From the NCBI GenBank assembly GCA_004555725.1, contig SFHC01000005.1:1-64000 (forward strand): a DNA stretch of 64,000 bases, given 5' to 3'. Positions 1 to 8,886 of the stretch are shown one piece after another. The stretch comes from [Eubacterium] saphenum. Its GTDB lineage: Bacteria > Bacillota > Clostridia > Peptostreptococcales > Anaerovoracaceae. How positions within the stretch are numbered: the first letter of the stretch is position 1; every line of letters starts with the position of its first letter. A program made the translations under genes and the position numbers. The notes under the pieces were generated by a model. That model did no database searches, was not told the origin of the DNA, and saw nothing but the letters and a program-made list of their open reading frames with translations.

Positions 1-760
1 AAGCGGTGATTGGAAAAATAGACGCTATAATAATGAATACATGTGATTCTGACGCAAATCCCATCGGTTCCGGATGCCTGAATGGCATTGATCTGCGTCT
101 ATTTACGCAAAACTGGTCATTTGACACAGGTATACTGTATACCTGCAATTTGGACGCAGTTTCTTGCATCCGGGTACTCGATCCCCCGGGGAATCCGGCA
201 TCCGGTTGCCTAAATCTGCGTCCAAATCAGGGAAACGGACAATTAATGATGAGTATACAGTATAACAGTAAGCTGGACGCAGAAAGGCCGGGCTGCCGAT
301 ATTATAGGGAAAGGGATTTGCGTCCAAAAGCGCTGATTGGAAAAATAGACGCTATAATAATGAATACATGTGATTCTGACGCAAATCCCATCGATTCCGG
401 ATGCCTGAATGGCATTGATCTGCGTCCATTTACGCAAAACTGGTCAATTGACACCGGTATACTGAATACCAGCAGATTGGACGCAGATTTCCCTGAGTAT
501 TCGGCATCCGGTTGCCTAAATCTGCGTCCAAATCAGGGTAATGGACAATTAATGATGAGTATACAGTATAACAGTAAGTTGGACGCAGAAAGGCCGGGAA
601 ACCGGTATTATTGGGGAAGGGATTTGCGTCCGAAAGCGGTGATTGGAAAAATAGACGCTATAATAATGAATACATGTGATTCTGACGCAAATCCCATCGG
701 TTCCGGATGCCTGAATGGCATTGATCTGCGTCCGCCGTGCACTGTAATATGTATGTAGAT
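1..760. repeat. Tandem array of about 300-bp repeats, 2.3 copies
   Basis: A unit beginning GATTGGAAAAATAGACGC occurs at 8, 335 and 641, giving periods of 327 and 306 bp. The copies are close to identical over long blocks. Inside each unit short GACGCA and TGCGTC blocks alternate about every 40-60 bases, so neighbouring blocks can pair as stem-loops. Near-palindromes built on GTATAC also recur. One forward reading frame (6-758, 250 codons) stays open through all copies because both periods are multiples of three. That frame is also open to the left edge, so the array may continue outside the window. No known protein or mobile family is recognised. The array lies downstream of the symporter gene on the minus strand. 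Confidence 0.85.
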
Positions 761-767
761 GTTTCTG

Positions 768-2120
768 TTAGGAGTTGTAAACTTCTTCGTTGAGTTCTCC
801 CTCTTTCTTGTTGACGATGACGTTTACAGTTGCATCGCCGATAACGTTCAGCGGGAGCAGTGCCATTTCTACCGGGCGGTTGATGGCAACAACCAGGGCG
901 TAGCCGATGAGGCAGAGCTCGTTGGTCCAGCCCATTCCGGAAAGGACGGTGAAGATCATCGTGGTTCCGGCAATCGGAATAGCCGGTGTTCCTGCTGCTG
1001 CGCAGATGGACAGGAAGGCCATGACGATCATGTTGGCCGGGGTGACGTGAATGCCTGCAGCAGTTGCGATAAAGGTTACTGCGAACATGTGCATGACGGT
1101 GGTTCCGTTCATGTTGATGGTCATACCGGTAGGCAGTACAAAGCTTGTGATTTCCTTGCTGCATCCGAGTTCTTCTTCGCAGGTTTTGGTGTTGATCGGA
1201 AGGGTAGCTGCGGAGGAGTTGACAGAGAAGCCGAAGACGCCGACTTTTGCCATCTTACGTAGGAACTTGAACGGGTTCAGACGTGTGGTCAGCCAGATGC
1301 CGATCGGGTAGATTGTGCAGACCAGAACGAACAGGGTGAGCATAGCGCCGATGACGTATGCGGCTGCCGGTTTCAGGTACTCTGCGCCGTAGATCGCGAA
1401 GGTGCGGGAAATCAGGCAGAAGATCGCGAACGGTCCGACTTTGTTGATCAGGAAATTCAGGTATAAAGTGATGATTTCGTTCAGGGATTCCAGGACCTTC
1501 TTCAGCGGTTCTGTCTTTTCTCCGAGCTTGTTCATGCACAGACCGAGGATAATTGCAACGACGACAACAGCAAGGATGGAGTTGTTGGTGCTGCATGCTT
1601 CCGTGATGTTGGACGGAACAGCGTTGACGATAACGGCGATCGGGTTGAATGCGTCGATCGTGCTTGCTTTAGCCACGGATTTAGGAAGATTGATGCTGAA
1701 CAGTCCGGCATTCTTCATGGTGTATGATACCAGGCAGGCAAAGAACGCGCCGACACAGTAGAAACCGAAGAATCCAAGCAGTGTCTTTCCGGCGATTCGG
1801 CCGAGCTTGGTGGAGCTGGAGATGCTGTTCATCGCCAGGCTCAGTGATACCAGGACGAGAGGAACGATGGCGAGCTGCAGTCCTTTCATGAACAGCTGTC
1901 CGATAATGTAGAAAATGCCGATCGCATGGACGCCTTCCGGTACGGTGATGTCCTGGAAGAGGATCATATTGATGGTATTCCAGGTTTTGGTCTGTCCGGA
2001 AGAGATCAGGTGCTGGTGAATAAACATAAAGATCAGTCCGACAATGAGACCGCCGATTAACGCGATCATCATTTTCTTAATGACAGAAGCAGGCTTCTTG
2101 TCTGTTTTTTCTTTTGCCAT
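768..2120 (-). CDS. Dicarboxylate/amino acid:cation symporter (DAACS family)
   Basis: This 450-residue protein is a secondary transporter of the GltP/DctA fold, expected to import a dicarboxylate or acidic amino acid with a cation across the cytoplasmic membrane. It starts with a lysine-rich tail and has about eight hydrophobic segments. The family serine-rich loop is visible as SVNSSAATLP near residue 300, and the binding-site motif NMDGT appears as NMNGT near residue 335, with Asn in place of Asp. The start has an AAAGGAG site 9 bases upstream. It is the last gene of the 5-oxoproline operon, so 5-oxoproline or glutamate is a reasonable substrate, but that is inferred from context only. Confidence 0.88.
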   Translation of the reverse strand: MAKEKTDKKPASVIKKMMIALIGGLIVGLIFMFIHQHLISSGQTKTWNTINMILFQDITVPEGVHAIGIFYIIGQLFMKGLQLAIVPLVLVSLSLAMNSISSSTKLGRIAGKTLLGFFGFYCVGAFFACLVSYTMKNAGLFSINLPKSVAKASTIDAFNPIAVIVNAVPSNITEACSTNNSILAVVVVAIILGLCMNKLGEKTEPLKKVLESLNEIITLYLNFLINKVGPFAIFCLISRTFAIYGAEYLKPAAAYVIGAMLTLFVLVCTIYPIGIWLTTRLNPFKFLRKMAKVGVFGFSVNSSAATLPINTKTCEEELGCSKEITSFVLPTGMTINMNGTTVMHMFAVTFIATAAGIHVTPANMIVMAFLSICAAAGTPAIPIAGTTMIFTVLSGMGWTNELCLIGYALVVAINRPVEMALLPLNVIGDATVNVIVNKKEGELNEEVYNS

Positions 2121-2140
2121 AAGGCAGCTCCTTTCTTGGA

Positions 2141-2896
2141 TTAAAATGTCTGGATGGTGATGCCTTCATCGGTGAAAGCCTGACGAATTTTCTGAACAAA
2201 CAGAAGCGCTTTAGCTCCGTCTCCATGAACGCAGAGGGTTTCTCCCTTGATATCCAGTTCCTTACCATTGATTGATGTGACTTTTCCTTCTTTTACCATG
2301 CGGATGCAGCGGCGGATAGCCAGATCTTCGTCGGTGATCATCGCTCCCTCCATTTTGCGCGGAACCAGGGAGAGGTCGTCCATATAGGCTCTGTCGGCAA
2401 AGATTTCACAGCAAGTGCGCAGACCTCTGTCTTCTGCAATCTCTCCGAGTACGGCTCCTGCGCAGTAGTAAATGATCAGTTCCGGATCATAATCCAGAAC
2501 GGCATCGATAATCGCATTGGAAATCTGTTCGTCATTCTGACACTGGTTTCCCATCGCGCCGTGAGGGGCGACGTGGTGCAGTTTCAGTCCGTAGGTCTTT
2601 GCGAACGCGCCGAGCGCTCCGATTTGGTATTTTACGTAATTCTTTACTTCATCGTAGGAAAGGTTCATTTTTCTTCTGCCGAATCCCATCAGATCCGGGT
2701 AGCCCGGATGCGCGCCGAGGGCGACGCTGTTTTCTTTTGCGAGGCGGGCAACCTTGTCCATGACCATCGGGTCGCCGGCATGGAATCCGCAGGCGGCATT
2801 GGCAGCGGTGATAAACGGGATAATTCCTTCATCGTTTCCGATGGTGTAATTTCCAAAACTTTCACCGATGTCACTGTTCAGATCAATTTTAAACAT
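2141..2896 (-). CDS. pxpA: 5-oxoprolinase subunit A (LamB/YcsF family)
   Basis: PxpA is one of three subunits of the prokaryotic ATP-dependent 5-oxoprolinase, which opens 5-oxoproline to L-glutamate in the cytoplasm. The 251-residue protein has the family opening DLNSDIGESFG and the metal/substrate histidine regions AACGFHAGDP near residue 40 and LGAHPGYPD near residue 62. Two starts sit side by side (GTG at 2899, ATG at 2896); the ATG is chosen because AAGGAG is 6 bases from it and only 3 from the GTG. The partner subunits lie upstream in the same operon, separated by a 2-hydroxyacid dehydrogenase. Confidence 0.92.
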   Translation of the reverse strand: MFKIDLNSDIGESFGNYTIGNDEGIIPFITAANAACGFHAGDPMVMDKVARLAKENSVALGAHPGYPDLMGFGRRKMNLSYDEVKNYVKYQIGALGAFAKTYGLKLHHVAPHGAMGNQCQNDEQISNAIIDAVLDYDPELIIYYCAGAVLGEIAEDRGLRTCCEIFADRAYMDDLSLVPRKMEGAMITDEDLAIRRCIRMVKEGKVTSINGKELDIKGETLCVHGDGAKALLFVQKIRQAFTDEGITIQTF

Positions 2897-2945
2897 CACA
2901 TTCTCCTTATTATGCGGGCAGAAGATTCAGACAGTCTTCGCTGAG

Positions 2946-2969
2946 AGAGTGAACGGCGGGGTTCACTCT
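2946..2969. other. Intra-operon hairpin
   Basis: AGAGTGAAC pairs perfectly with GTTCACTCT around a six-base loop between pxpA and the dehydrogenase gene. In the direction of transcription (minus) there is no T run, so this is more likely a processing or stability hairpin than a terminator. Confidence 0.5.
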
Positions 2970-3084
2970 TTTCTGTTGTTCATTTGGGGAAAGGGCAGCA
3001 GTGTTTCTGCGGATTCTGTTTTCCTCCTCCGCCCGGAAACGGCATATTTATGCCAGATTCAGCAATTATATATTCAGATTTTCG

Positions 3085-4053
3085 TTATTTGTTTACCACA
3101 TTGACCGGGTTTCCGTCGAGGAAAGCCTTCAGGTTTTCTGCAGTGGTGTTCATGATGCGCTGGCGGCTCTCCTTGGAACCCCAGGACATGTGCGGTGTAA
3201 TGATGCAGTTCTTGGCCTTCAGCAGAGGGTTGTCGCCTTTGATCGGCTCAGTGGAAACAACGTCCAGGCCTGCTGCGGCAACTTTTCCGCTGTTCAGTGC
3301 GTCGGCGAGGTCCTGCTCCACGACCATCTGACCGCGGCTGTTGTTGATGATGATGACACCGTCTTTCATCTTCGCGATGTTTTCTTTATTGATGATTCCG
3401 GTGTTGAACGGGAACAGAGGCATCTGGAGTCCCAGAACATCGGATTCTCTGAAGAGGGTGTCCAGATCGACGTATTTTACGCCGAGGGCCTTTGCCTCTT
3501 CGCGTTCTTTTCCATCGTAGGTAATGACGTTCATGCCCAGCGCTCTTGCGATTGCCGCTGTGTGAACGCCGATGTTGCCGCATCCCAGAAGTCCGTAGGT
3601 CTTGTCTGCGAGCTCGATCAGAGGGTAGTCCCAGTAGCACCAGTCTTCGCAGTTTTCCCATTTTCCGTCATGGACGGTCTTGTCGTGGTGGCCGATGTGA
3701 TGGCAGATCTCAAGCAGCAGGGCGATGGCGAACTGGCTGACGGAGCGGGTTCCGTATACCGGGACGTTGGATACCGGAATTCCCTTTTCTTTTGCGTAAG
3801 CGATGTCGATTACGTTATAGCCGGTAGCGAGGACGGCGATGAACTTCAGATTCGGGCAGCGGTCGATGGTGGATTTAGAGATTGGAGTTTTGTTGGTGAT
3901 TGCGATCTCAGCATCGCCGATGCGTTCAGCGATTTCATTCTCATCGGTAAGGCTGGTCCGGTCGTAGATCGTGAGGTCGCCGAAAGTTTTCAGGGCGTCC
4001 CAGCTCAGATCACCCGGGTTTTCTGTATATCCGTCAAGAATAACGATTTTCAT
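3085..4053 (-). CDS. D-2-hydroxyacid dehydrogenase, glycerate dehydrogenase-like
   Basis: This is an NAD(P)-dependent D-2-hydroxyacid dehydrogenase of 322 residues. The nucleotide-binding motif GLLGCGNIG is near residue 150, and the catalytic Arg, Glu and His are seen in NNSRG (near 235), STEPI (near 265) and TPHMSW (near 285). The N-terminal half resembles hydroxypyruvate reductase/glycerate dehydrogenase members of the family, which interconvert hydroxypyruvate and D-glycerate; this subgroup call is a judgement from sequence style. The gene sits inside the pxp operon, 48 bases after pxpC, and has a strong AAAGGAG site. A glycerate kinase is encoded 8 kb away, which would be a matching next step. 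Confidence 0.85.
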   Translation of the reverse strand: MKIVILDGYTENPGDLSWDALKTFGDLTIYDRTSLTDENEIAERIGDAEIAITNKTPISKSTIDRCPNLKFIAVLATGYNVIDIAYAKEKGIPVSNVPVYGTRSVSQFAIALLLEICHHIGHHDKTVHDGKWENCEDWCYWDYPLIELADKTYGLLGCGNIGVHTAAIARALGMNVITYDGKEREEAKALGVKYVDLDTLFRESDVLGLQMPLFPFNTGIINKENIAKMKDGVIIINNSRGQMVVEQDLADALNSGKVAAAGLDVVSTEPIKGDNPLLKAKNCIITPHMSWGSKESRQRIMNTTAENLKAFLDGNPVNVVNK

Positions 4054-4101
4054 AGCGCAGCTCCTTTCCTTGCTGTGTCATTTTTGTCTGTGAATCAGTC
4101 A

Positions 4102-5064
4102 CTATATGTATTCGCGGACGCCGTTCAGTTCTTGGTTCAGATCCATCAGTTCGCTGACAGCGCGGCGATAAACATTCTGGGATGTGCGGATGTCCATCTT
4201 GATAAAATGGATGCGGTCGCCCGGCATGGCTTGTGCGAGCAGAGGAAGATCCGGGGTGATGACGGTGCCGATCTTGGCGTATCCGCCGATACCCTGACGG
4301 TCGGCCATCATGATGATCGGCTGTCCGTTGGTCGGGACCTGAATGGATCCGAATGCGATGCCGTCGGAGATGATGTTTCCGTCGTGGAGCCCTTTCAGTG
4401 GGTGACGGATGTTCAGTCTCGCGCCCATGCGGTCAAAATCGTTGGTGATTTCTGCGTCAAACCAGTAGAACTCCAGCTGGTCATCACGAGTAAACTCAAA
4501 GTCCTGCGGACCAGGGAGAACGCGCAGTGTAATGGTCTTAGCTCCGAAGCGTTCCGGCCAGATGACGCGCTGATCCATATCGGGATAAGAGGACACCGGT
4601 TTCAGGAATCCAATACGGTCGCCTGTTTTCAGGCTTCTGCCTTCCAATCCGCCGATCTGGTTCTTGATCAGTGTGCTGCGGCTTCCCATGACAACGGGCA
4701 CATCGAGTCCGCCGGCAAATGCGATATATGCTCTGCAGCCGTGGCCGTTCATTCCTTTAAAGGAGAGGCGGTCGCCTTTCTTTACGGAAACGGCGCGGTA
4801 CATTGGAAAGTTCTGCCCGTTCAGTTTCGGCTGAAGGTCTCCTCCGGTGACGGCGATAACATTGTCTTCTTCAAACAGAAGGGTCGGACCGGTGAACGCA
4901 GCTTCCAGGCCGGCTTCATTATGGGTGTTTCCGACGAGGATGTTCGCCAGGGTGAATGATCTTGCATCCATCGGGCCTGCCGGAGAGATGCCGTATTTCT
5001 GGTATCCGATCCGGCCGCGGTCCTGCACGGTCGTCTGCATGCCCGGGTTTTTAACGGTAATCAT
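4102..5064 (-). CDS. pxpC: 5-oxoprolinase subunit C (KipA/biotin-dependent carboxyltransferase family)
   Basis: PxpC, 320 residues, is the second subunit of the 5-oxoprolinase complex. It carries the family opening with GMQTTVQDRGR near residue 8 and GISPAGPMD near residue 25, and the later GRSLKTGDRIGF segment. It overlaps the end of pxpB by four bases, a sign of translational coupling, and has an AAAGGAGG site inside the end of pxpB. PxpB and PxpC are known to form a heteromer that works with PxpA; all three are present here. Confidence 0.93.
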   Translation of the reverse strand: MITVKNPGMQTTVQDRGRIGYQKYGISPAGPMDARSFTLANILVGNTHNEAGLEAAFTGPTLLFEEDNVIAVTGGDLQPKLNGQNFPMYRAVSVKKGDRLSFKGMNGHGCRAYIAFAGGLDVPVVMGSRSTLIKNQIGGLEGRSLKTGDRIGFLKPVSSYPDMDQRVIWPERFGAKTITLRVLPGPQDFEFTRDDQLEFYWFDAEITNDFDRMGARLNIRHPLKGLHDGNIISDGIAFGSIQVPTNGQPIIMMADRQGIGGYAKIGTVITPDLPLLAQAMPGDRIHFIKMDIRTSQNVYRRAVSELMDLNQELNGVREYI

Positions 5065-5795
5065 GATTCCGCGTCCTCCTTTCTGTAGCTTTTAACCTGA
5101 TAGGTTCCGGCTTCTACATCGCTTCTGATCGTATCGTATTCTGCACGGCTGACCGGGATGTATTTCACCCATTCTCCGGCGGAGACCAGAAACGAATTTT
5201 CACGGGAAAAGTCGGTGATATTCAGCGGAGTGGTGCCGATGATGTTCCAGCCACAAGGCTGATCAAACGGAATCAGGTCGGACAGATTCTGCTGAACGAC
5301 GACGGATCTTCCTGGAATTTTCAGCCTCGGCTCTGGACGCCGTTTAAACTTAAACGGTTCTTCAAAGCGGGCGGAATACGGATGGCCGGGAGCAAATCCG
5401 AGCATATAAACGTAATAAAGGTGAGAGGCGTGCATCCGGATCACTTCCTCCGTGCTGCACCCCTGCAGGCGCGCGCATTCTTCCAGATCCGGCCCGAGCT
5501 CGCCTTCATAGCAGATCGGGACTTCCTTTACCAGTGCGTCCTGCTCTTCGATCTCCGGCATGTCTTCTGTATGAGCCTGTATTTCTTCACAGAGTTTCTC
5601 ATAACTCAGTTCCATCGGATCATACTGGATCATCAGAGAAGCGTAGGAAGGGATCATTTCTATGACGCCTTTTACCGGACGTTCTTCCAGACTCTTCTGC
5701 AGACGCAGAACCAGGCGGTTCACATCCAGGCTGATTGAATCTCCCATAACGACACTGACTGCGGAATCACCGCAGAGTAAGATCTTGAAGTCCAT
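5061..5795 (-). CDS. pxpB: 5-oxoprolinase subunit B (KipI family)
   Basis: PxpB, 244 residues, is the first gene of the operon and partner of PxpC. Family landmarks are the opening GDSAVSVVMGDSIS, the MLGFAPGHPY block near residue 130 and the GWNIIGTTP block near residue 190. The start ATG at 5795 has an AAAGGAGG site. A divergent-repeat operator candidate and TTGACA elements lie 70-110 bases upstream. Confidence 0.93.
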   Translation of the reverse strand: MDFKILLCGDSAVSVVMGDSISLDVNRLVLRLQKSLEERPVKGVIEMIPSYASLMIQYDPMELSYEKLCEEIQAHTEDMPEIEEQDALVKEVPICYEGELGPDLEECARLQGCSTEEVIRMHASHLYYVYMLGFAPGHPYSARFEEPFKFKRRPEPRLKIPGRSVVVQQNLSDLIPFDQPCGWNIIGTTPLNITDFSRENSFLVSAGEWVKYIPVSRAEYDTIRSDVEAGTYQVKSYRKEDAES

Positions 5796-5866
5796 GAGAT
5801 CCTCCTTTCTTGATATTTCTCAGTTATAGATGGGATATGGTGACGGAGCAGAGATGATTTCTTTTG

Positions 5867-5884
5867 AATTGTCGGAATACAATT
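5867..5884. promoter_or_regulatory. Candidate LysR-type operator upstream of pxpB
   Basis: AATTGT and ACAATT form a perfect inverted repeat with a 6-base centre, the size of a LysR-type T-N11-A site. It is 72 bases upstream of the pxpB start and overlaps likely -35/-10 territory; on the minus strand two TTGACA hexamers lie a few bases further upstream. A matching ACAATTGT core occurs at 7210-7223 beside the LysR gene. Confidence 0.5.
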
Positions 5885-6011
5885 TCTGCTCTGCTTGTCA
5901 ACTTTCTGTCAAAGCAAATATATCAGATAATCAAAACTGCGTAAAATGAATATATTTGATGCAATATATACGAAAAATAAATGAATGCGTATGAACTGGG
6001 GTGCAAAGAAT

Positions 6012-6117
6012 AAAAAACGCCGGATTTGATAACATGATTTTCTGAATTAGAAAAGAAAATTCACAGTGGATTTGAAATCTATGTAAGATCTTTATATCTG
6101 TCCGGCGTTTGTTTTTT
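6012..6117 (-). terminator. Terminator downstream of the LysR gene
   Basis: ACGCCGGA at 6017 pairs with TCCGGCGT at 6101, with A-runs on the left and T-runs on the right, so it could act in both directions. The loop is long (76 bases). It would separate the LysR transcript from the pxp operon. The remaining 5885-6010 is AT-rich without a gene. Confidence 0.55.
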
Positions 6118-6140
6118 TGATAGCAAATCTGGTTTAAAAA

Positions 6141-7073
6141 TCAGGATTCAAAAATCCGGATACTGTCCTTATTATCCCGGTAACTGTCGCGAAGGAAATT
6201 TCGAAGGGTGAAGGTGAAATGCATCAGTGACTCGTTGACTGACGCGTTTTCAAATTTATTGCGGATCATATAGGTCACGCGTCTCGGCGGCTGGACCTCA
6301 TTTCCGATGCGGCTGACATAGATATCCGACTGGCTCTGGAGTTTACGCACCACAGAAAACGGGGCGATGGCCCAGGATCCCGGCGCTTTCAGAAGACACT
6401 GGAGAAGAAGATAGGTGTCGGCTTCAATTCCCGGCCGCCGGTCTTTCTGCACCCACTGGTTGTGCCAGATTTCAAAATGAGATTCCCAGCTCAGGTAAAT
6501 TTCATTGTCCAGATTCAGTTCATCCGTAAGGATAACCGGCTTCCGCAGCGCAAAACTGTTGTTTGGCTGAACGATGAACATTTCTTCTTCCAGAATCGGT
6601 TCTGCTGTAATGCTTTTATAATCCAGATAATGGAATACGAATCCGAGATCAATCTCATGATTTTCCAGCATATCGTAGAGCTGGATCGAATAATGGGTGC
6701 TGATCTGCAGGTTCAGTTCGTTTCTGCGGGAGTTCCAGAGTGTCTCATATAGAGGAAGAAGAATGGCAGAGTTAAAGGTGTCTGTGCATCCTATTGCCAG
6801 GTAATGTTTTCGGTTCTCATCGCCGGCTTCGCGCATTTTTCTCCAGAGCGCCATCCAGCGCTCTGCCAGGGGGATGAAATTTTCTCCTGCCGGTGTGAGT
6901 GTGATCTGTTTCTCTCCTTTTTCCCGGACGACCAGCAGGTATCCGAGCTCATTCTCCAGCTGTTTCAGCCGGCGGCTTACGGTCGGCTGAGAGATGTAGA
7001 GGTTTTTGGCGGTTCTGGTGATGTTCTTGGTGTTGACCAGCATCAGAAAGGTTTCAATATCGGTGTTATTCAT
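6141..7073 (-). CDS. LysR family transcriptional regulator
   Basis: This 310-residue protein has an N-terminal winged helix-turn-helix (residues 1-60, with KNLYISQPTVSRRLKQLE) and a C-terminal substrate-binding-like domain, the LysR layout. The start is set at ATG 7073, preceded by GAGG; an in-frame extension of 35 codons further upstream lacks family similarity and a ribosome site. It lies between the pxp operon (same strand) and a divergent class V aminotransferase gene, and both control regions contain ACAATT/AATTGT inverted sites, so one or both are likely targets. The effector is unknown. Confidence 0.9.
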   Translation of the reverse strand: MNNTDIETFLMLVNTKNITRTAKNLYISQPTVSRRLKQLENELGYLLVVREKGEKQITLTPAGENFIPLAERWMALWRKMREAGDENRKHYLAIGCTDTFNSAILLPLYETLWNSRRNELNLQISTHYSIQLYDMLENHEIDLGFVFHYLDYKSITAEPILEEEMFIVQPNNSFALRKPVILTDELNLDNEIYLSWESHFEIWHNQWVQKDRRPGIEADTYLLLQCLLKAPGSWAIAPFSVVRKLQSQSDIYVSRIGNEVQPPRRVTYMIRNKFENASVNESLMHFTFTLRNFLRDSYRDNKDSIRIFES

Positions 7074-7209
7074 GGTATACCTCGTTTCTGGCTTATGGGC
7101 GGGCGGCATGACAGACATGCCAGGATGAAGCAGCCCGGCTCCTTGCCATATACCTTTTGTCGATGATGATAAATACATATTACGTATAATATAGCTCGAT
7201 TTAATTCAT

Positions 7210-7223
7210 TTTACAATTGTAAA
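7210..7223. promoter_or_regulatory. Palindrome in the divergent LysR/aminotransferase region
   Basis: TTTACAATTGTAAA is a perfect 14-bp palindrome between two divergent genes. It shares the ACAATT/AATTGT halves with the inverted repeat upstream of pxpB. Confidence 0.5.
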
Positions 7224-7303
7224 ACCGCGTGTTATTGTTTTCACAGGAGAAAGGGCATGGTGCAGACAGACATGCATACAATGATAATAGGGAGGATAAA
7301 ACC

Positions 7304-8605
7304 TTGAATAATGAGATTAAAGGGGTATTCTTCAGTGATGAGTACCAGAAGACATTAGAGAATAAATTCTGCTATGCAGACGCCGACCCTGCAGACGGAC
7401 ACCGCCTGTTCTTTGAAAATTCCGGAGGATCACTCCGTTTGAGAGATGCTGTGGAGAAGAAGACCATGCTGGAAGCTTTTCCGGACTGCCCGGAGAGAAA
7501 CCGCGGAAGAGGCTATGGCCTTTCCTATTATGTTTCTGAGGGAACAAAGGAAATCATGGAAGTGATCTTCGGGGCGCATTCCGGTGCGCTGCTTTCCGAG
7601 CTCACCGCTTCACAGTGCATGTTCCTCGCCGTCACCACGATTCTGGAGAACGCAGACTGGGGAAAGAACGCTGTTACGTCGCTGCTTGAGCATCCGTCCG
7701 CGCATGACGCTGTAGAGTATGCGTGCAGGAAAACCGGAAGAGAATTCCGCGAAGTTCCGGCAAATCCGGAAACGGGAGGAATTGATGTGGAGGAAGTTCT
7801 GCGTCACGTCGACAAGGACACGGTTCTGGTCAGCATCATGGCCGCATCGAATATTTCCGGAAACATCATGGATATTAAGGAGATCTCCAGAAGAGTGCAT
7901 GAGATCAATCCGGACATTTATGTCGTCAGCGATGCTGTGCAGCATGCTCCGCACGCTCTGATCGATGTCGAGGACTGGAATGTGGACGTCTGCAATTTTG
8001 CGCCGTATAAGTTCTTCAGCGTCAGAGGCTGCGGGTACGCATATGTCTCACCGCGTGTCGCATCCATGTTCCATCCGAGGCTGAAGTGCAAGGATGCAGA
8101 TATCTGGCAGCTGGGCACACCGGCTCCGGGCAATTTCGCGGCTATGATGGCAGTCATCCGCTACGTCGCAGACATCGGTCTCCATTTCTCGCCGGATACG
8201 GAGGGCCTGCGCAGTCAGTACGCAGAAGGTATGAAGCACATCCATCTTCAGGAGCGCGCTCTGCTCTACCGCATGCTGGAAGGAACGGATGAGGTTCCGG
8301 GTCTTCGTCATATTCCGGGCGTTCTGATCTATACCGATATTGATGACCTCACCAAGAAAGACCTGATCGTCGCGATGGGTGTGAAGGGCATCAGCCTGCC
8401 GGAACTTGCAGAAACCTACATGAAGCGCGGCATTACCGTGTTTGAGCGCATGAAGAGCAGCCCATATTCAGAGCGTATCGTCAACACCCTGGGCATCCAG
8501 GAAGACGGCGCGATCCGCGTCTCCCCGCTGCACTGCTACGGTCCTTCCGATATCGATGAATATCTGAAGATCACCGCACAGATTGCAAAAGAAGCCGGAA
8601 ATTAA
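7304..8605 (+). CDS. Class V aminotransferase-fold PLP-dependent enzyme
   Basis: This 433-residue protein belongs to the cysteine-desulfurase-like class V group of PLP enzymes. The PLP-binding lysine is probably K236 in FAPYKFFS, preceded by the cofactor aspartate and histidine in VVSDAVQHAPH near residue 212. The usual small loop with a catalytic cysteine for desulfurases is not evident, so the reaction is open: aminotransferase, lyase or desulfurase. The start is TTG 7304, with GGGAGG 8 bases upstream; the longer in-frame ATG at 7229 lacks a ribosome site. It is divergent from the LysR gene and leads towards the carboxyltransferase genes, 281 bases on. Confidence 0.85.
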   Translation: MNNEIKGVFFSDEYQKTLENKFCYADADPADGHRLFFENSGGSLRLRDAVEKKTMLEAFPDCPERNRGRGYGLSYYVSEGTKEIMEVIFGAHSGALLSELTASQCMFLAVTTILENADWGKNAVTSLLEHPSAHDAVEYACRKTGREFREVPANPETGGIDVEEVLRHVDKDTVLVSIMAASNISGNIMDIKEISRRVHEINPDIYVVSDAVQHAPHALIDVEDWNVDVCNFAPYKFFSVRGCGYAYVSPRVASMFHPRLKCKDADIWQLGTPAPGNFAAMMAVIRYVADIGLHFSPDTEGLRSQYAEGMKHIHLQERALLYRMLEGTDEVPGLRHIPGVLIYTDIDDLTKKDLIVAMGVKGISLPELAETYMKRGITVFERMKSSPYSERIVNTLGIQEDGAIRVSPLHCYGPSDIDEYLKITAQIAKEAGN

Positions 8606-8864
8606 CCATATTCAGCAGCATGGCTGTCCAGCGGAGGCACCGGAGCGCAAGGCTTCGCTGCTTTCCGCGGCCGCCGCTGTCATACAGGGACAAAACACAG
8701 ACGTGCAAGAAGATACAGGGATAGAGAAGATTCACAATTACATGTCAGAATATTATGCTTAATAGCCGGATGCGTCATTCGTATAAATCAGAAGCAGCCA
8801 TGAAGACCATAAAATGGATCAGCAGGGATCAGACAGCAAATGACAGCAGTAGAAAGGAGCGGTG

Positions 8865-8885
8865 ATGAACCGGCGTCACATATAG
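8865..8885 (+). promoter_or_regulatory. Six-codon leader peptide with the strong ribosome site
   Basis: AGAAAGGAGCGGTG precedes ATG 8865, which encodes MNRRHI and stops one base before the ATG of the carboxyltransferase gene at 8887. The carboxyltransferase start itself has no ribosome site, and an in-frame stop rules out an earlier start. Translation may therefore re-initiate from the leader. The rest of 8606-8860 shows no gene. Confidence 0.45.
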
Positions 8886-8886
8886 A

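Noticed and set aside
1..760. CRISPR array
   Set aside because: Units are about 300 bp, lack short identical repeats with unique spacers, and no cas gene is present.
3001..4959. A 652-codon plus-strand frame
   Set aside because: It is antisense to the 2-hydroxyacid dehydrogenase and pxpC genes, which have clear family motifs and ribosome sites; its own translation has no recognisable domain.
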